DNA from: Psychrobacter sp. UBA5136 | GTDB taxonomy: Bacteria > Pseudomonadota > Gammaproteobacteria > Pseudomonadales > Moraxellaceae | Length of the DNA: 64,000 nucleotides | Direction: 5' to 3' | NCBI RefSeq assembly: GCF_002414005.1 | Contig: NZ_DHYG01000056.1 | Location: forward strand, 3,216-67,215 | In this document: positions 11,743 to 20,834 of the stretch, piece after piece | Position numbering within the stretch: position 1 is the first letter of the stretch | Layout: each line of letters starts with the position of its first letter | Notes under the pieces: model-generated | Databases searched by the model: none | What the model was told of the DNA's origin: nothing | What the model saw: the letters and a program-made list of their open reading frames with translations, nothing else | Made by a program: the position numbers and the translations under genes

Positions 11743-14445
11743 TTATTCAGGCATTGGTGGCATACGCTCAGCTGGCGTTACGGATAAGGGTTTATTTTGA
11801 GGACTACTGTCGTTACTGCGACTAATTTTAGGGCTGTCCACTGAAGAGCGATTTTGATTTTGCTCTTCAGTCGGTTCAGGCGTCGGCGGTTTACGTTGCT
11901 GGATTGTGGTTTTGACGGGCTTTGCTGATTTGCCATCATTGGCGTCATCGTCTTCAAGCTCGGCAGCGCCTTCATCCATCATTTCTATAATAGTCTGCTT
12001 CTGTTTTTTAGATTTAGCACGGTTGTTAATAGAAACCCACTGATGGGGCGTGTCTTTTAACTGGGCTTTCATAAAATCCATCCAGACGGGCAGCGCCGCC
12101 ACGCCGCCATATTCGCGCCGTCCTAAGGTTGATGGCTGATCAAAGCCCATCCATACGACCGTGGCATTGGTAGGATGAAACCCTGCAAACCACGCGTCTT
12201 TTGCCTCATTCGTCGTACCTGTTTTACCGCCAATGTCATCACGCCCCAACGCTCTGGCTTTAAAAGCAGTACCATGCTGGATAACATCGCGTAAAATATC
12301 CGCCATCTCAAAAGCCACTCTGGGCTTTAAGATACGCGGCGCTTGCTCAGCACGTACGTATTGTAAAACAGGCGCTTTTAGACGATCTGAATCTGGGCCT
12401 GCATCATAAATGTCTAAATCAAGCGCTTTACTGTCTGTGGCGGAGCTATTTTTTGCCGAGCTGTCTGCTGTAGCGCCCTCTTCTGCCAAATCATTACTAC
12501 TTTCTGCTTTTAAGTTATTCTCTGATTTTTTATCTGATGCCTGATTCTCTTCTTTTATTTTTGCGTCATAATCCTCGATAAGCTTTTTATTGACATCGTC
12601 AAGCTGCTCATTGAAGCATAGCGCGCACGCTTGCTGCGGGTTAGCTTGAAACAGTAGCTGATTATTATAATTATAAATTTGATCGATAAAGTAAGGCTGG
12701 ATACGGTGGCCGCCATTGGCAAAGGTAGCATACGCCGTCGCCATTTGTAGTGGGGTAGCTTGTCCTGTGCCCAATGCTAAAGATAGCGTTGTTGGCAGCT
12801 TTTCTTTATCAAGTCCAAACTCATCCAATAAATTACGCGCGTCAGAGATACCAATGGCCTGCAGCAGGCGGATCGACACTAAGTTACGTGATAAATAAAG
12901 ACCGCGGCGCAAGGTAATATCACCCAAGAAGCGCTGGTCGGAGTTTTTAGGTTTCCAGTCGCCTACTTGAATGGGGCGATCCGAGACAATACTGTCTGGG
13001 CGGAAGCCTTTTTCTAGGGCAGTGGTATAAATCAGCGGCTTAATCGTTGAGCCCGGTTGCCGCCAGCCTTGCAGCGCGCGGTTAAATTTACTGTGGTTAA
13101 AGTCAAAACCGCCAACCAGAGCCTTAACAGCGCCGGTTTCAGGATTCAAAGAAACCAAACTGCCTTGCACTTTTGGTATTTGACTCAATTGCCAATTGCC
13201 ATTGGCGGTCGGCATCAAGCGTACGATATCGTCTTTGCTGACAATCTGACGGGCATTACTTGGAAAGTAACCGATGCGATCGGCTGAAATGTATTTGCGC
13301 GCCCAGCTCATACCAGACCAATTGACGGTGACGCTTTCACCGGACTGCAGCGTTGCTTCGAAACTGCGCGAATTGACTTTGGTGACTTTAGCCGGAGACA
13401 TGTTACTATAACGACGGAATTTTTCTAATGGTTCGCCATTTGCTTCCGCTCCGCGCCAGCCATGACGGTGCTCATAGGCCACGAGGCCAGTCAAAATTGC
13501 TGATTCTGCCGCTTTTTGCGCCTCACTATCAACGGTAAGACGCACGCGCCAACCGCCATTCATGACTTGTTCGCCGTAGCGCTCGACCAAAGCAGAACGC
13601 GTCATTTCTGCCAAATACGGCATATTCATATCAAGCTTTTCTTGGTAAAGGTGAATACCAATTGGGGCGTTAATGGCTTCGTCGCGCTGGGCTTTAGTGA
13701 TATAACCAAGCTCGTGCATCCGGCCAATAATCCAGTTACGCCGCGTGAGCGCGCGGCTAGGGTTGGCGACGGGGTTGTATTTAGAAGGGGCTTTTGGCAA
13801 ACCTGCGAGCATGGCCATTTCAGCTATCGTCAGATTCTCTAGCGACTTACTATAGTATTTTTTGGCAGCAGCGCGGATACCATAAGCGCCTTCACCTAAA
13901 TAGATCTTATTGACATATAAGGTAAGGATATCGTTTTTACTCAGCTCGTCTTCGATTTTACGGGCCAAAAACAGCTCAGTTAATTTGCGATTTAAGGTAC
14001 GCTCCGAGCTTAAAAAATAGTTTTTCGCTACCTGCATGGTGATGGTCGAGCCGCCCGTTTGGCTTTCATCGTCGGTAACCACTTCGGTTACGGCGCGACC
14101 AAGACCTTTAATACTAATACCGCTGTGCTGAAAAAACGTGGCGTCTTCTGCTGCCAAAAAAGCATGCGTTAAGCCTTCAGGGATTTCTTCAAAGGTCACG
14201 GGTAGCGATAAACGATTGCCATACTGACCAATCAGCTTGTCGTCACTACTATAAATCTGTAAGGGCATCTCTAGATTGGCAGTTTTTATCTCTTGGATAC
14301 TGGGTAAGGTTGGCGATAAATACATCGCCATGCCATAAAATCCAATGGGTACAGCGAGTGCTAAGATTAGCGCTAACGCTAAACAGGCAATGAAAAGCCC
14401 CACCAAAAAGTGAATGAGACGAGCGGTAGCATTTTTTTTGGTCAT
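11743..14445 (-). CDS. mrcA: Penicillin-binding protein 1A (bifunctional transglycosylase/transpeptidase)
   Basis: This class A PBP polymerises and crosslinks peptidoglycan from the inner membrane. A single membrane segment lies at about residues 12-38. The glycosyltransferase domain has the EDATFFQHSG motif (catalytic E100) and GGSTITMQVAKN. The transpeptidase domain has the serine motif (PGSTIKP), SRN, and KTGTTNEAKDAWF. About 60 acidic, Ser/Asn-rich residues are inserted between SRN and KTGT, and the C-terminal tail is Pro/Ser-rich. I chose the ATG giving MTKKNATARL (900 residues); a TTG 15 bases upstream is also possible. It is divergent from pilMNOPQ, as in Pseudomonas (ponA-pilM). Confidence 0.95.
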   Translation of the reverse strand: MTKKNATARLIHFLVGLFIACLALALILALAVPIGFYGMAMYLSPTLPSIQEIKTANLEMPLQIYSSDDKLIGQYGNRLSLPVTFEEIPEGLTHAFLAAEDATFFQHSGISIKGLGRAVTEVVTDDESQTGGSTITMQVAKNYFLSSERTLNRKLTELFLARKIEDELSKNDILTLYVNKIYLGEGAYGIRAAAKKYYSKSLENLTIAEMAMLAGLPKAPSKYNPVANPSRALTRRNWIIGRMHELGYITKAQRDEAINAPIGIHLYQEKLDMNMPYLAEMTRSALVERYGEQVMNGGWRVRLTVDSEAQKAAESAILTGLVAYEHRHGWRGAEANGEPLEKFRRYSNMSPAKVTKVNSRSFEATLQSGESVTVNWSGMSWARKYISADRIGYFPSNARQIVSKDDIVRLMPTANGNWQLSQIPKVQGSLVSLNPETGAVKALVGGFDFNHSKFNRALQGWRQPGSTIKPLIYTTALEKGFRPDSIVSDRPIQVGDWKPKNSDQRFLGDITLRRGLYLSRNLVSIRLLQAIGISDARNLLDEFGLDKEKLPTTLSLALGTGQATPLQMATAYATFANGGHRIQPYFIDQIYNYNNQLLFQANPQQACALCFNEQLDDVNKKLIEDYDAKIKEENQASDKKSENNLKAESSNDLAEEGATADSSAKNSSATDSKALDLDIYDAGPDSDRLKAPVLQYVRAEQAPRILKPRVAFEMADILRDVIQHGTAFKARALGRDDIGGKTGTTNEAKDAWFAGFHPTNATVVWMGFDQPSTLGRREYGGVAALPVWMDFMKAQLKDTPHQWVSINNRAKSKKQKQTIIEMMDEGAAELEDDDANDGKSAKPVKTTIQQRKPPTPEPTEEQNQNRSSVDSPKISRSNDSSPQNKPLSVTPAERMPPMPE

Positions 14446-14638
14446 AATCAGACTTATCAATTAAAATTTGCAACAGGTAAGAGATTATACCTTGAACGAA
14501 ATAGGCAGGTAATAATAAATGTGTAAGTGTGCCTTAATAAGCAATCTAAGTGCTTGAATCTAACGGTTAAGTAAAGTATTGTACTGAATTATTACAAATA
14601 ACTATCAGAATGTACACTTAATATAAGGTATAGGGTTT

Positions 14639-15694
14639 GTGAGGCTATTTACTTCTAAAAGTCGGCATTTGATTGGCGTGGATATTTGTGCCACCTCAGT
14701 AAAGTTGGTTGACATACAGCGCCAACAAGGCATATTTCATCTAAGGTCTTACGGTATTGAAACACTACCAGAGGGCGTAGTCGTCGACAAACTCATTGTA
14801 GACACAGAAGCGGTGGGTAATACTATAGCAAGCTTAGCACGCCGTTGCCAAGCTACAGGTAGTAGTGCGGCAACCGCCGTTTCAGGCTCAGCGGTGATTA
14901 CCAAAATCATTGATATGGATATGGTGCTTAACGATGTTGAGCGTGAAGCGCAGATTCGTCTGGATGCCGATCAATACATCCCTTATCCCTTAGAAGATGT
15001 GAATTTGGATTTTGAGGTACTGGGCCCTTCGCTTATAAATGATGATATGGTGCAAGTGCTACTGGCGGCATCGCGCTCAGAAAACGTGGATCAAAGAGTG
15101 GATGCGCTGACCTTTGGTGGCCTGCAAACTAAAGTCATGGACATCGAATCGCACGCCATTGAGCGTGCCTTTGGCTTGATGGCAGATAACTTACCAAATA
15201 TGCCAGATTTGGTGGCTTTAGTCGATATCGGTCATAATCAAACTACTTTATACATTGCTAAAAACGGTGAGTTTATCTATAGTCGTGAACAGTTATTTGG
15301 GGGCGCTCAGCTTACTGAAGCGATTCAAAATCGCTATGGGCTAACGGCTGAAGAGGCAACCATCAGCAAACGTGAACGCACTTTACCTGATGATTACTAT
15401 CCTGACGTTTTAACGCCATTTATAGAAAACACCATCCAGCAGATTACGCGCTCATTGCAATTTTACTTCTCATCGAGCCAATACAGCAGCATCGACCATG
15501 TCGTACTTGCAGGCGGTAGCAGCTCTATCACAGGGCTGGCAGGTATGGCGCAGCAAAGGCTGGGCGTGCCTGTGAGTATCGCAAATCCCTTCATCAACAT
15601 GACCATTGCTCCGAACATTGATAATGAGCAACTGGCGATGGATGCCCCAAGCTTAATGGCCGCTTGCGGTCTTGCGTTAAGGAGCTTCGACTAA
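14639..15694 (+). CDS. pilM: Type IV pilus assembly protein PilM
   Basis: PilM is an actin-like cytoplasmic protein that binds the N terminus of PilN and links the pilus motor to the PilN/O/P alignment complex. The 351-residue product has the expected N-terminal IGVDICATSVKLVDI phosphate loop, an ALVDIGHNQTTLYI second phosphate region, and an AGGSSSITGL adenosine motif. The start is GTG with a weak AAGG/TAGGG site upstream. Its stop codon overlaps the pilN start by one base (TAATG), which indicates translational coupling in a pilMNOPQ operon. Confidence 0.95.
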   Translation: MRLFTSKSRHLIGVDICATSVKLVDIQRQQGIFHLRSYGIETLPEGVVVDKLIVDTEAVGNTIASLARRCQATGSSAATAVSGSAVITKIIDMDMVLNDVEREAQIRLDADQYIPYPLEDVNLDFEVLGPSLINDDMVQVLLAASRSENVDQRVDALTFGGLQTKVMDIESHAIERAFGLMADNLPNMPDLVALVDIGHNQTTLYIAKNGEFIYSREQLFGGAQLTEAIQNRYGLTAEEATISKRERTLPDDYYPDVLTPFIENTIQQITRSLQFYFSSSQYSSIDHVVLAGGSSSITGLAGMAQQRLGVPVSIANPFINMTIAPNIDNEQLAMDAPSLMAACGLALRSFD

Positions 15695-16347
15695 TGGCTC
15701 GTATTAACTTATTGCCCTGGCGGCAAGAAGAGCGCGAACGCCGCAATAAAGAATTTATCACTCTGGTAGTGGCAGTCACCTTGCTAGCTTTATTAGCAGC
15801 ATTTGCCACGTGGAGTTATTTTAATAATGAACTTGATGAGCAATTGGATGCCAATGCGCTGATTGAACAAGAAAACGCCCGCCTAGATAAAGCCTTGATC
15901 GAGATTGATAGCTTAGAGCAGCGTCGTGAAGATATCATCTCGCGCATGCAAGTCATCCAAGATCTGCAAGGTCGACGTCCTGTTCCGGTTCGTTTATGGG
16001 ACGATATTGCCAAAGCGATACCGCCCGCTCTCTACTTAACCAATTTAAAACGCGAAGGTGATGTGCTGACACTGACAGGTCTTGCTGACAATCCAAATAT
16101 CGTCTCTAGCTTGATACGTAATCTTGATAGCAGTAAGTGGATGGGCAATTCAGCTGTGAGTAATATCCAGCAAAATATCAGCGCTTATGAAGCGGTGCCC
16201 CCCTTAGAAAACACGGTTACCACGGGTGAGCAGCCGAGACCTGTTTATCCTGAAGACAGTTATGTTCAGTTTGTGGTCACGACCAAAGTACAGTCAGAAA
16301 CGGCTGAAGTGACTGACGCTGGTACTGCGCCTGGAGGTGAGTTATGA
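15694..16347 (+). CDS. pilN: Type IV pilus inner membrane protein PilN
   Basis: PilN pairs with PilO in the inner membrane alignment subcomplex. From the ATG at 15694 the product is 217 residues. It begins with MARINLLPWRQEERERR, the conserved cytoplasmic peptide that docks into PilM. A membrane helix follows at about residues 22-43, then a coiled coil and a periplasmic ferredoxin-like domain. A reading-frame extension to 15664 exists, but AAGGAG at 15679-15684 and the conserved N terminus fix the start at 15694. It overlaps pilO by four bases (ATGA). Confidence 0.95.
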   Translation: MARINLLPWRQEERERRNKEFITLVVAVTLLALLAAFATWSYFNNELDEQLDANALIEQENARLDKALIEIDSLEQRREDIISRMQVIQDLQGRRPVPVRLWDDIAKAIPPALYLTNLKREGDVLTLTGLADNPNIVSSLIRNLDSSKWMGNSAVSNIQQNISAYEAVPPLENTVTTGEQPRPVYPEDSYVQFVVTTKVQSETAEVTDAGTAPGGEL

Positions 16348-17075
16348 AACTGACCCGTAAAAAACGTCTCGTTAAAACCAAAAAAACTGCTGTAAGTACG
16401 AGAAAACAGTTTGATTTGAATGAGTTTCGCCGTAGTTTTGAATCGCTAGATAGCGAAAACTATGGCAGTTGGCCGCTTCCTGTTAAAGTCACCGTGATTG
16501 GCTTTATTGTTGCTTTTATTGCTGCGCTATCATGGGCGCTACCCATCAGCAGCAAAATTGATGAGATTAACGCCGCTGAAAGTCAGCAGCAAACCTTACT
16601 TGATAGCTACCGTGAAAAAGAATCGCGGGCGCGTCATTTAAAAGCTTATCAAGCGCAAGTGGTTCAAATGGAAACGGAGTTTAACACCTTACTCGACCAG
16701 CTACCAAAAGACACCCGTGTATCAGAGCTAGTCGAAGGTATCAATATGACGGGCGTTGGCAGTAACATCCGTTTTCAAGATATTTCAGTAGAGCCTGAGA
16801 TTGAAAATGAGTTCTTTATTGAGCAGCCTATTCGTATCGCCGCTTTAGGAGAATATCATCAGTTTGGTAGCTTTATCAGTGGCCTTGCTGCCTTGCCGCG
16901 TATCATTACCATGCATGATTTTGAAGTCAGCAATCCGCAGCCAACCTTAGACGTGTTGCCGGAGCTCAACTTGGTGCTACAAACCAAAACCTATCGCTCA
17001 AAAGAAGCCGCTCCTGAAGGTGATGAAGCCGCTACGACGGATGCCGCTACTACTGACGCTGCAGGAGGCAACTAA
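16344..17075 (+). CDS. pilO: Type IV pilus inner membrane protein PilO
   Basis: PilO forms heterodimers with PilN and connects to PilP. The 243-residue product has a basic cytoplasmic N terminus, one membrane helix (about 48-70), a coiled-coil stretch (about 72-120) and a periplasmic domain. The C-terminal tail is Ala/Thr/Asp-rich (repeated TTDAA). The long N-terminal cytoplasmic part is typical of the Pseudomonas/Acinetobacter group. The start overlaps the pilN stop and the stop overlaps the pilP start, so expression is coupled. Confidence 0.93.
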   Translation: MKLTRKKRLVKTKKTAVSTRKQFDLNEFRRSFESLDSENYGSWPLPVKVTVIGFIVAFIAALSWALPISSKIDEINAAESQQQTLLDSYREKESRARHLKAYQAQVVQMETEFNTLLDQLPKDTRVSELVEGINMTGVGSNIRFQDISVEPEIENEFFIEQPIRIAALGEYHQFGSFISGLAALPRIITMHDFEVSNPQPTLDVLPELNLVLQTKTYRSKEAAPEGDEAATTDAATTDAAGGN

Positions 17076-17608
17076 TGCGTAACCAAAAACTGCCTATGTG
17101 GCTGATTTTAAGCGCCACTGTTTTGTCAATGACAGGTTGTACTGACCGTATTGGCATGGCAGAGCAGGCGATGGCTGATATTCGCAATCAGCCCGCGCAG
17201 CCGATTGAACCGCCGCCCAAAGCTGAACTCGTAGAAGATTTTGTCTATAGCGCCAGTGCGCAGCGTAGCCCATTTTTGCCGCCAAGCTTGGTGAATGTAC
17301 AAGGCCCTGTCACCTCTATCGATGGTGTGCGTCCTGACATAACCCGAGTGAAAGAACCACTTGAACAATATGAGCTCTCGCAACTCGTCTTTCGCGGTGT
17401 CGTAATCTCCCCTGAAGGTCAGCAGTATGGCTTGGTGCAGCGTCCTGATGGTTCGGTTGCAAGCGTGAGAGTTGGTAATTATCTTGGACTAAATGACGGC
17501 CGTATTGTTGAAATCACGCCGACCCAGATTAACTTGATTGAAATTGTGCCAGACAGCCGCGCTGGGTTTGTCGAAAAACCCCAGTCGCTGGTTTCCCCTA
17601 TAAGCTAA
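17075..17608 (+). CDS. pilP: Type IV pilus lipoprotein PilP
   Basis: PilP is an inner-membrane lipoprotein that bridges PilN/O to the PilQ secretin. The 177-residue product has a lipoprotein signal ending in SMTGC (lipidated Cys22), a flexible Pro-rich linker, and the beta-sandwich domain including LSQLVFRGVVISPEGQQYGLV. The length is standard. The TAATG overlap with pilO supports the start. pilQ follows 27 bases downstream. Confidence 0.94.
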   Translation: MRNQKLPMWLILSATVLSMTGCTDRIGMAEQAMADIRNQPAQPIEPPPKAELVEDFVYSASAQRSPFLPPSLVNVQGPVTSIDGVRPDITRVKEPLEQYELSQLVFRGVVISPEGQQYGLVQRPDGSVASVRVGNYLGLNDGRIVEITPTQINLIEIVPDSRAGFVEKPQSLVSPIS

Positions 17609-17635
17609 GTCGGCAGATTTTTTGAGGAATACATA

Positions 17636-20017
17636 ATGACAGTACGCAATAACAAGGTAATGATGATGAGCAACCGCGTATCTTCTACTTTTGCCATCTC
17701 TGCATTGGCAATGAGTGTGGTAGCAATAAGTAGCAGTGCTCATGCTGAGCAGCGTATCAATAACGTCTCTGTGGTACAGACGGCACCGGCCGTTACCCAA
17801 ATGCGTTTAGGTTTTGCTGGCAAGCCTGTATTACCTGCTGCCTATCAGCTTGATAATCCAAGCCGTTTGGTATTAGATTTTGAACAAGTGCAAAATGGAC
17901 TCGCCAGCCGCTTTAGTGAATATAACGTCGGTATGATCAATGATGTTACCACTCTAAATAGCGACAGTACCACGCGTCTGATTGTCGGTCTCAAACAAGC
18001 AGGTAACTATACTACTGCTATTGAAGGCAATGATTTGCTACTAACCATCAGCGATCCTAGTCGTCCAGTCATCACCAATGACCCTGTGCAAGACGTACTT
18101 AATGGCAATGCGGGTATGACGACCACTGCCGTGGTCACGCCCATCGTCGAGACCAGTAGCGTAGCGGTTGCGCCGATTAAAACCAAAGTAGTCAATACTC
18201 AAGCGACTAAGGCCCAAGCATCTAAAACACAGGTACCCGCCGATACCATGGTGGTACGCGTCAATCCTTTGTTAAGTCCCCAGCTTGCTGCTGCACAAGT
18301 GAGTAAGCAGTACAGTTATGATGGTTTAACGGCGCTTAATTTCACCGCTGGCAATGATGGCGGCGGCAATGTCAGCATCGCACTTGCCAACGAAGCCATT
18401 CCAGTCGACGTGCAGCGCCAAGGCAATAAACTGGTGGTTCGTTTAACGGGCAGCACTGTGCCGAGAAACTTGCTGCGCCGCTTGAATGTGAATAGTGGTT
18501 TGGTTAATAGTATTGATACCAAAAACCAAGGTCAAAATGGCGTCATCACTATTAATGTCAAAGAAGATTTTGAGTATCAAGCTTACCAGTCAGGCAATCA
18601 GCTAAACATCAATATTAGAAAGCCTGAGCTACTTCGTGAGCCAACGCTTGAAGAAAAAGTTTATACCGGCGAAGCGCTATCGATGGAGTTTCAAGACGTC
18701 GAAATCCGCAGTGTCTTAGATATTTTGGCCCAGTTTACAGAAATGAATATTGTGGCCAGTGACTCGGTTGCGGGCAATATCACTTTGCGCCTGATCAATG
18801 TGCCTTGGGATCAAGCGCTAGATATTATTCTAAAAAGTAAGAATCTTGGCAAACGTGAAAACGGCAATGTGATTTTGGTCGCGCCAGCTACTGAGCTTGC
18901 CGAGCAAGAAGCCCGAGAGCTTGCAGCCCAGCAAGCGGTTGAATCTTACGCGCCGCTACGCACTGAGTACATACGTTTAAGCTATGCCAAAGCGGCAGAT
19001 GTGTTGACGCTGATTTCTCAAGGCAGTGGTTCATCGGGTGGCAGTGGCAGCAATACCGGTAATGCAAACTCTGCTGATAATAATACTTTATTGTCTAACC
19101 GTGGCACGGTAACGGTGGATGAGCGTACCAATACCTTGATTGTTAAGGACGTGGCTGAAAGCATCGAAAACATTCATAAGCTCATTAGTAAAATTGATAT
19201 TCCAGTCCGTCAAGTAATGATTGAAGCGCGAATCGTTAGCGCAACCGATAGCTTTAGTAAAGAGATTGGCGTGCGTTGGGGTATCTTATCAAATGGCGCG
19301 GCCAATAACCGTAACTTGCTGGTCGGTGGTAGTAATCAGACCCTATGGGACTTAAAAGACTTTGATGTAGAAACGACGACGGTCAATGGTCAAACCGTCT
19401 CTTATCCTAAATACGATATCAGTCGTCCTGATAATTTAAACGTTGATTTAGGGGTTGCCAACCCGGCGGGTAGGATTGCTTTTGGACTGCTCAGCATGTC
19501 AGATGTAATGCTCGATTTGGAACTATCGGCACTGCAAGCCGATAATCGCGGTGAAGTGATTTCAACACCAAAGATTTTGACCGCTGACAAACAAACGGCA
19601 AAAGTATCCTCTGGTACGCAAATTCCTTATCAAGAAGCATCGGCCAGTGGCGCGACCAGCACCAGCTTTAAAGAAGCGGCATTGAGTTTGGAAGCCACGC
19701 CGAACATCACTCCAGATGGTAAAATCGGTCTGCAACTGCTCATCACCAATGGCACACCGACCATTATTAATAATCAGGTCGCGATTGCTGAAGATTCTAT
19801 TTCAACCAACGTCATTGTTGAAGATGGGCAAACGGTTGTGCTGGGCGGTGTTTTTAAAAACCGTACTAATAATGGTGTCGATAAAGTACCTTTCTTAGGG
19901 GATCTTCCTTATGTCGGTCGTGCCTTCCGTAAGGACGTACGTAATAACTCTAAAGAAGAGCTGTTGATATTTGTCACGCCAAAATTAATTAATGATGGCG
20001 CCAGCCGTTTAAACTAA
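17636..20017 (+). CDS. pilQ: Type IV pilus secretin PilQ
   Basis: PilQ is the outer membrane channel through which the pilus emerges. The 793-residue product has a signal peptide (cleavage probably after SAHA, about residue 37) and two AMIN-type domains (about 45-135 and 210-330) for peptidoglycan binding. A secretin N0/STN domain (about 350-420) and an N1 domain with a Gly/Ser/Asn-rich insert (near 460-485) follow. The C-terminal secretin domain includes VPFLGDLPYVGRAF and EELLIFVTPKL. The GAGGA site seven bases before the ATG supports this start over internal Met codons. A terminator follows. Confidence 0.97.
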   Translation: MTVRNNKVMMMSNRVSSTFAISALAMSVVAISSSAHAEQRINNVSVVQTAPAVTQMRLGFAGKPVLPAAYQLDNPSRLVLDFEQVQNGLASRFSEYNVGMINDVTTLNSDSTTRLIVGLKQAGNYTTAIEGNDLLLTISDPSRPVITNDPVQDVLNGNAGMTTTAVVTPIVETSSVAVAPIKTKVVNTQATKAQASKTQVPADTMVVRVNPLLSPQLAAAQVSKQYSYDGLTALNFTAGNDGGGNVSIALANEAIPVDVQRQGNKLVVRLTGSTVPRNLLRRLNVNSGLVNSIDTKNQGQNGVITINVKEDFEYQAYQSGNQLNINIRKPELLREPTLEEKVYTGEALSMEFQDVEIRSVLDILAQFTEMNIVASDSVAGNITLRLINVPWDQALDIILKSKNLGKRENGNVILVAPATELAEQEARELAAQQAVESYAPLRTEYIRLSYAKAADVLTLISQGSGSSGGSGSNTGNANSADNNTLLSNRGTVTVDERTNTLIVKDVAESIENIHKLISKIDIPVRQVMIEARIVSATDSFSKEIGVRWGILSNGAANNRNLLVGGSNQTLWDLKDFDVETTTVNGQTVSYPKYDISRPDNLNVDLGVANPAGRIAFGLLSMSDVMLDLELSALQADNRGEVISTPKILTADKQTAKVSSGTQIPYQEASASGATSTSFKEAALSLEATPNITPDGKIGLQLLITNGTPTIINNQVAIAEDSISTNVIVEDGQTVVLGGVFKNRTNNGVDKVPFLGDLPYVGRAFRKDVRNNSKEELLIFVTPKLINDGASRLN

Positions 20018-20041
20018 TCCATGTTTAATCATTTCATCATA

Positions 20042-20073
20042 GAAAAAAGCAAGCATCAGCGCTTGCTTTTTTT
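20042..20073 (+). terminator. Rho-independent terminator after pilQ
   Basis: GCAAGC and GCTTGC form a stem extended by flanking A and T runs (AAAAAA and TTTTTTT). It lies about 25 bases after the pilQ stop and separates the pil operon from aroK. Confidence 0.85.
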
Positions 20074-20181
20074 ATGGCTGGTTTTTGCGATCGGCTAGAT
20101 TTTACGCACAATAATCAACGCCCGTTACTAGCCAGAATATCCATGACGTTGTATCATACCTAATTTAGCTGAGTGCGTATT

Positions 20182-20745
20182 ATGGTTGAGGAATTACCGT
20201 CGGTATTTCTAGTGGGGCCGATGGGAGCGGGGAAGACCACCATTGGCAGGTTGCTTGCTAAGCAGTTGGGGCGCTCGTTTGTTGACAGTGACTGGTATAT
20301 TGAGTCGCAAACCGGTGCAGACATTGCTTGGATATTTGCCAAAGAAGGCGAAGCGGGCTTTCGTGAGCGCGAGACACGCGCCATCAATGAGCTGACCCAG
20401 CAACCGCAAATTGTCTTAGCAACGGGCGGCGGCGCGGTGATGGCCGCTGAAAATCGGAAATTTCTTCACGAGCGCGGTATTGTCGTTTACCTTAATGCCC
20501 CAGTGGACGTACAAATGGCACGTACCGCCAAAGATAAGTCGCGACCATTGTTACAGCAACCAAACCCTAGGAAGATATTGCAGGATTTGTATAGCGCCCG
20601 CGATCCCTTATATCGGCAAGTGGCGCATATCATCATGCCAACCGGCCATACTTATCCTCGCCATATGGTCAGCCAGTTATTTCAGCAACTCGAAGCATTT
20701 TGCGCCGCATCTTCTATGACTTCAGCACACAAAGAAGATGAATAA
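20182..20745 (+). CDS. aroK: Shikimate kinase
   Basis: This enzyme phosphorylates shikimate with ATP in the pathway to chorismate and aromatic amino acids. The 187-residue product has the Walker A motif GPMGAGKTT, the shikimate-binding DSDWYIE and FRERETRAI segments, the GGGAV loop and the lid region around KDKSRPLL. I chose the ATG at 20182; an in-frame GTG nine bases earlier is equally possible because neither has a strong ribosome binding site. It lies upstream of aroB, the usual arrangement after pilQ in gammaproteobacteria. Confidence 0.95.
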   Translation: MVEELPSVFLVGPMGAGKTTIGRLLAKQLGRSFVDSDWYIESQTGADIAWIFAKEGEAGFRERETRAINELTQQPQIVLATGGGAVMAAENRKFLHERGIVVYLNAPVDVQMARTAKDKSRPLLQQPNPRKILQDLYSARDPLYRQVAHIIMPTGHTYPRHMVSQLFQQLEAFCAASSMTSAHKEDE

Positions 20746-20834
20746 TAAAGAAGCAATTTTATTCTATAAATTAAAAAAGCTTAATAAACACATCCGCTAA
20801 TTTTAACGCTTTCCTCATGTTTAAGGAGATTTTC

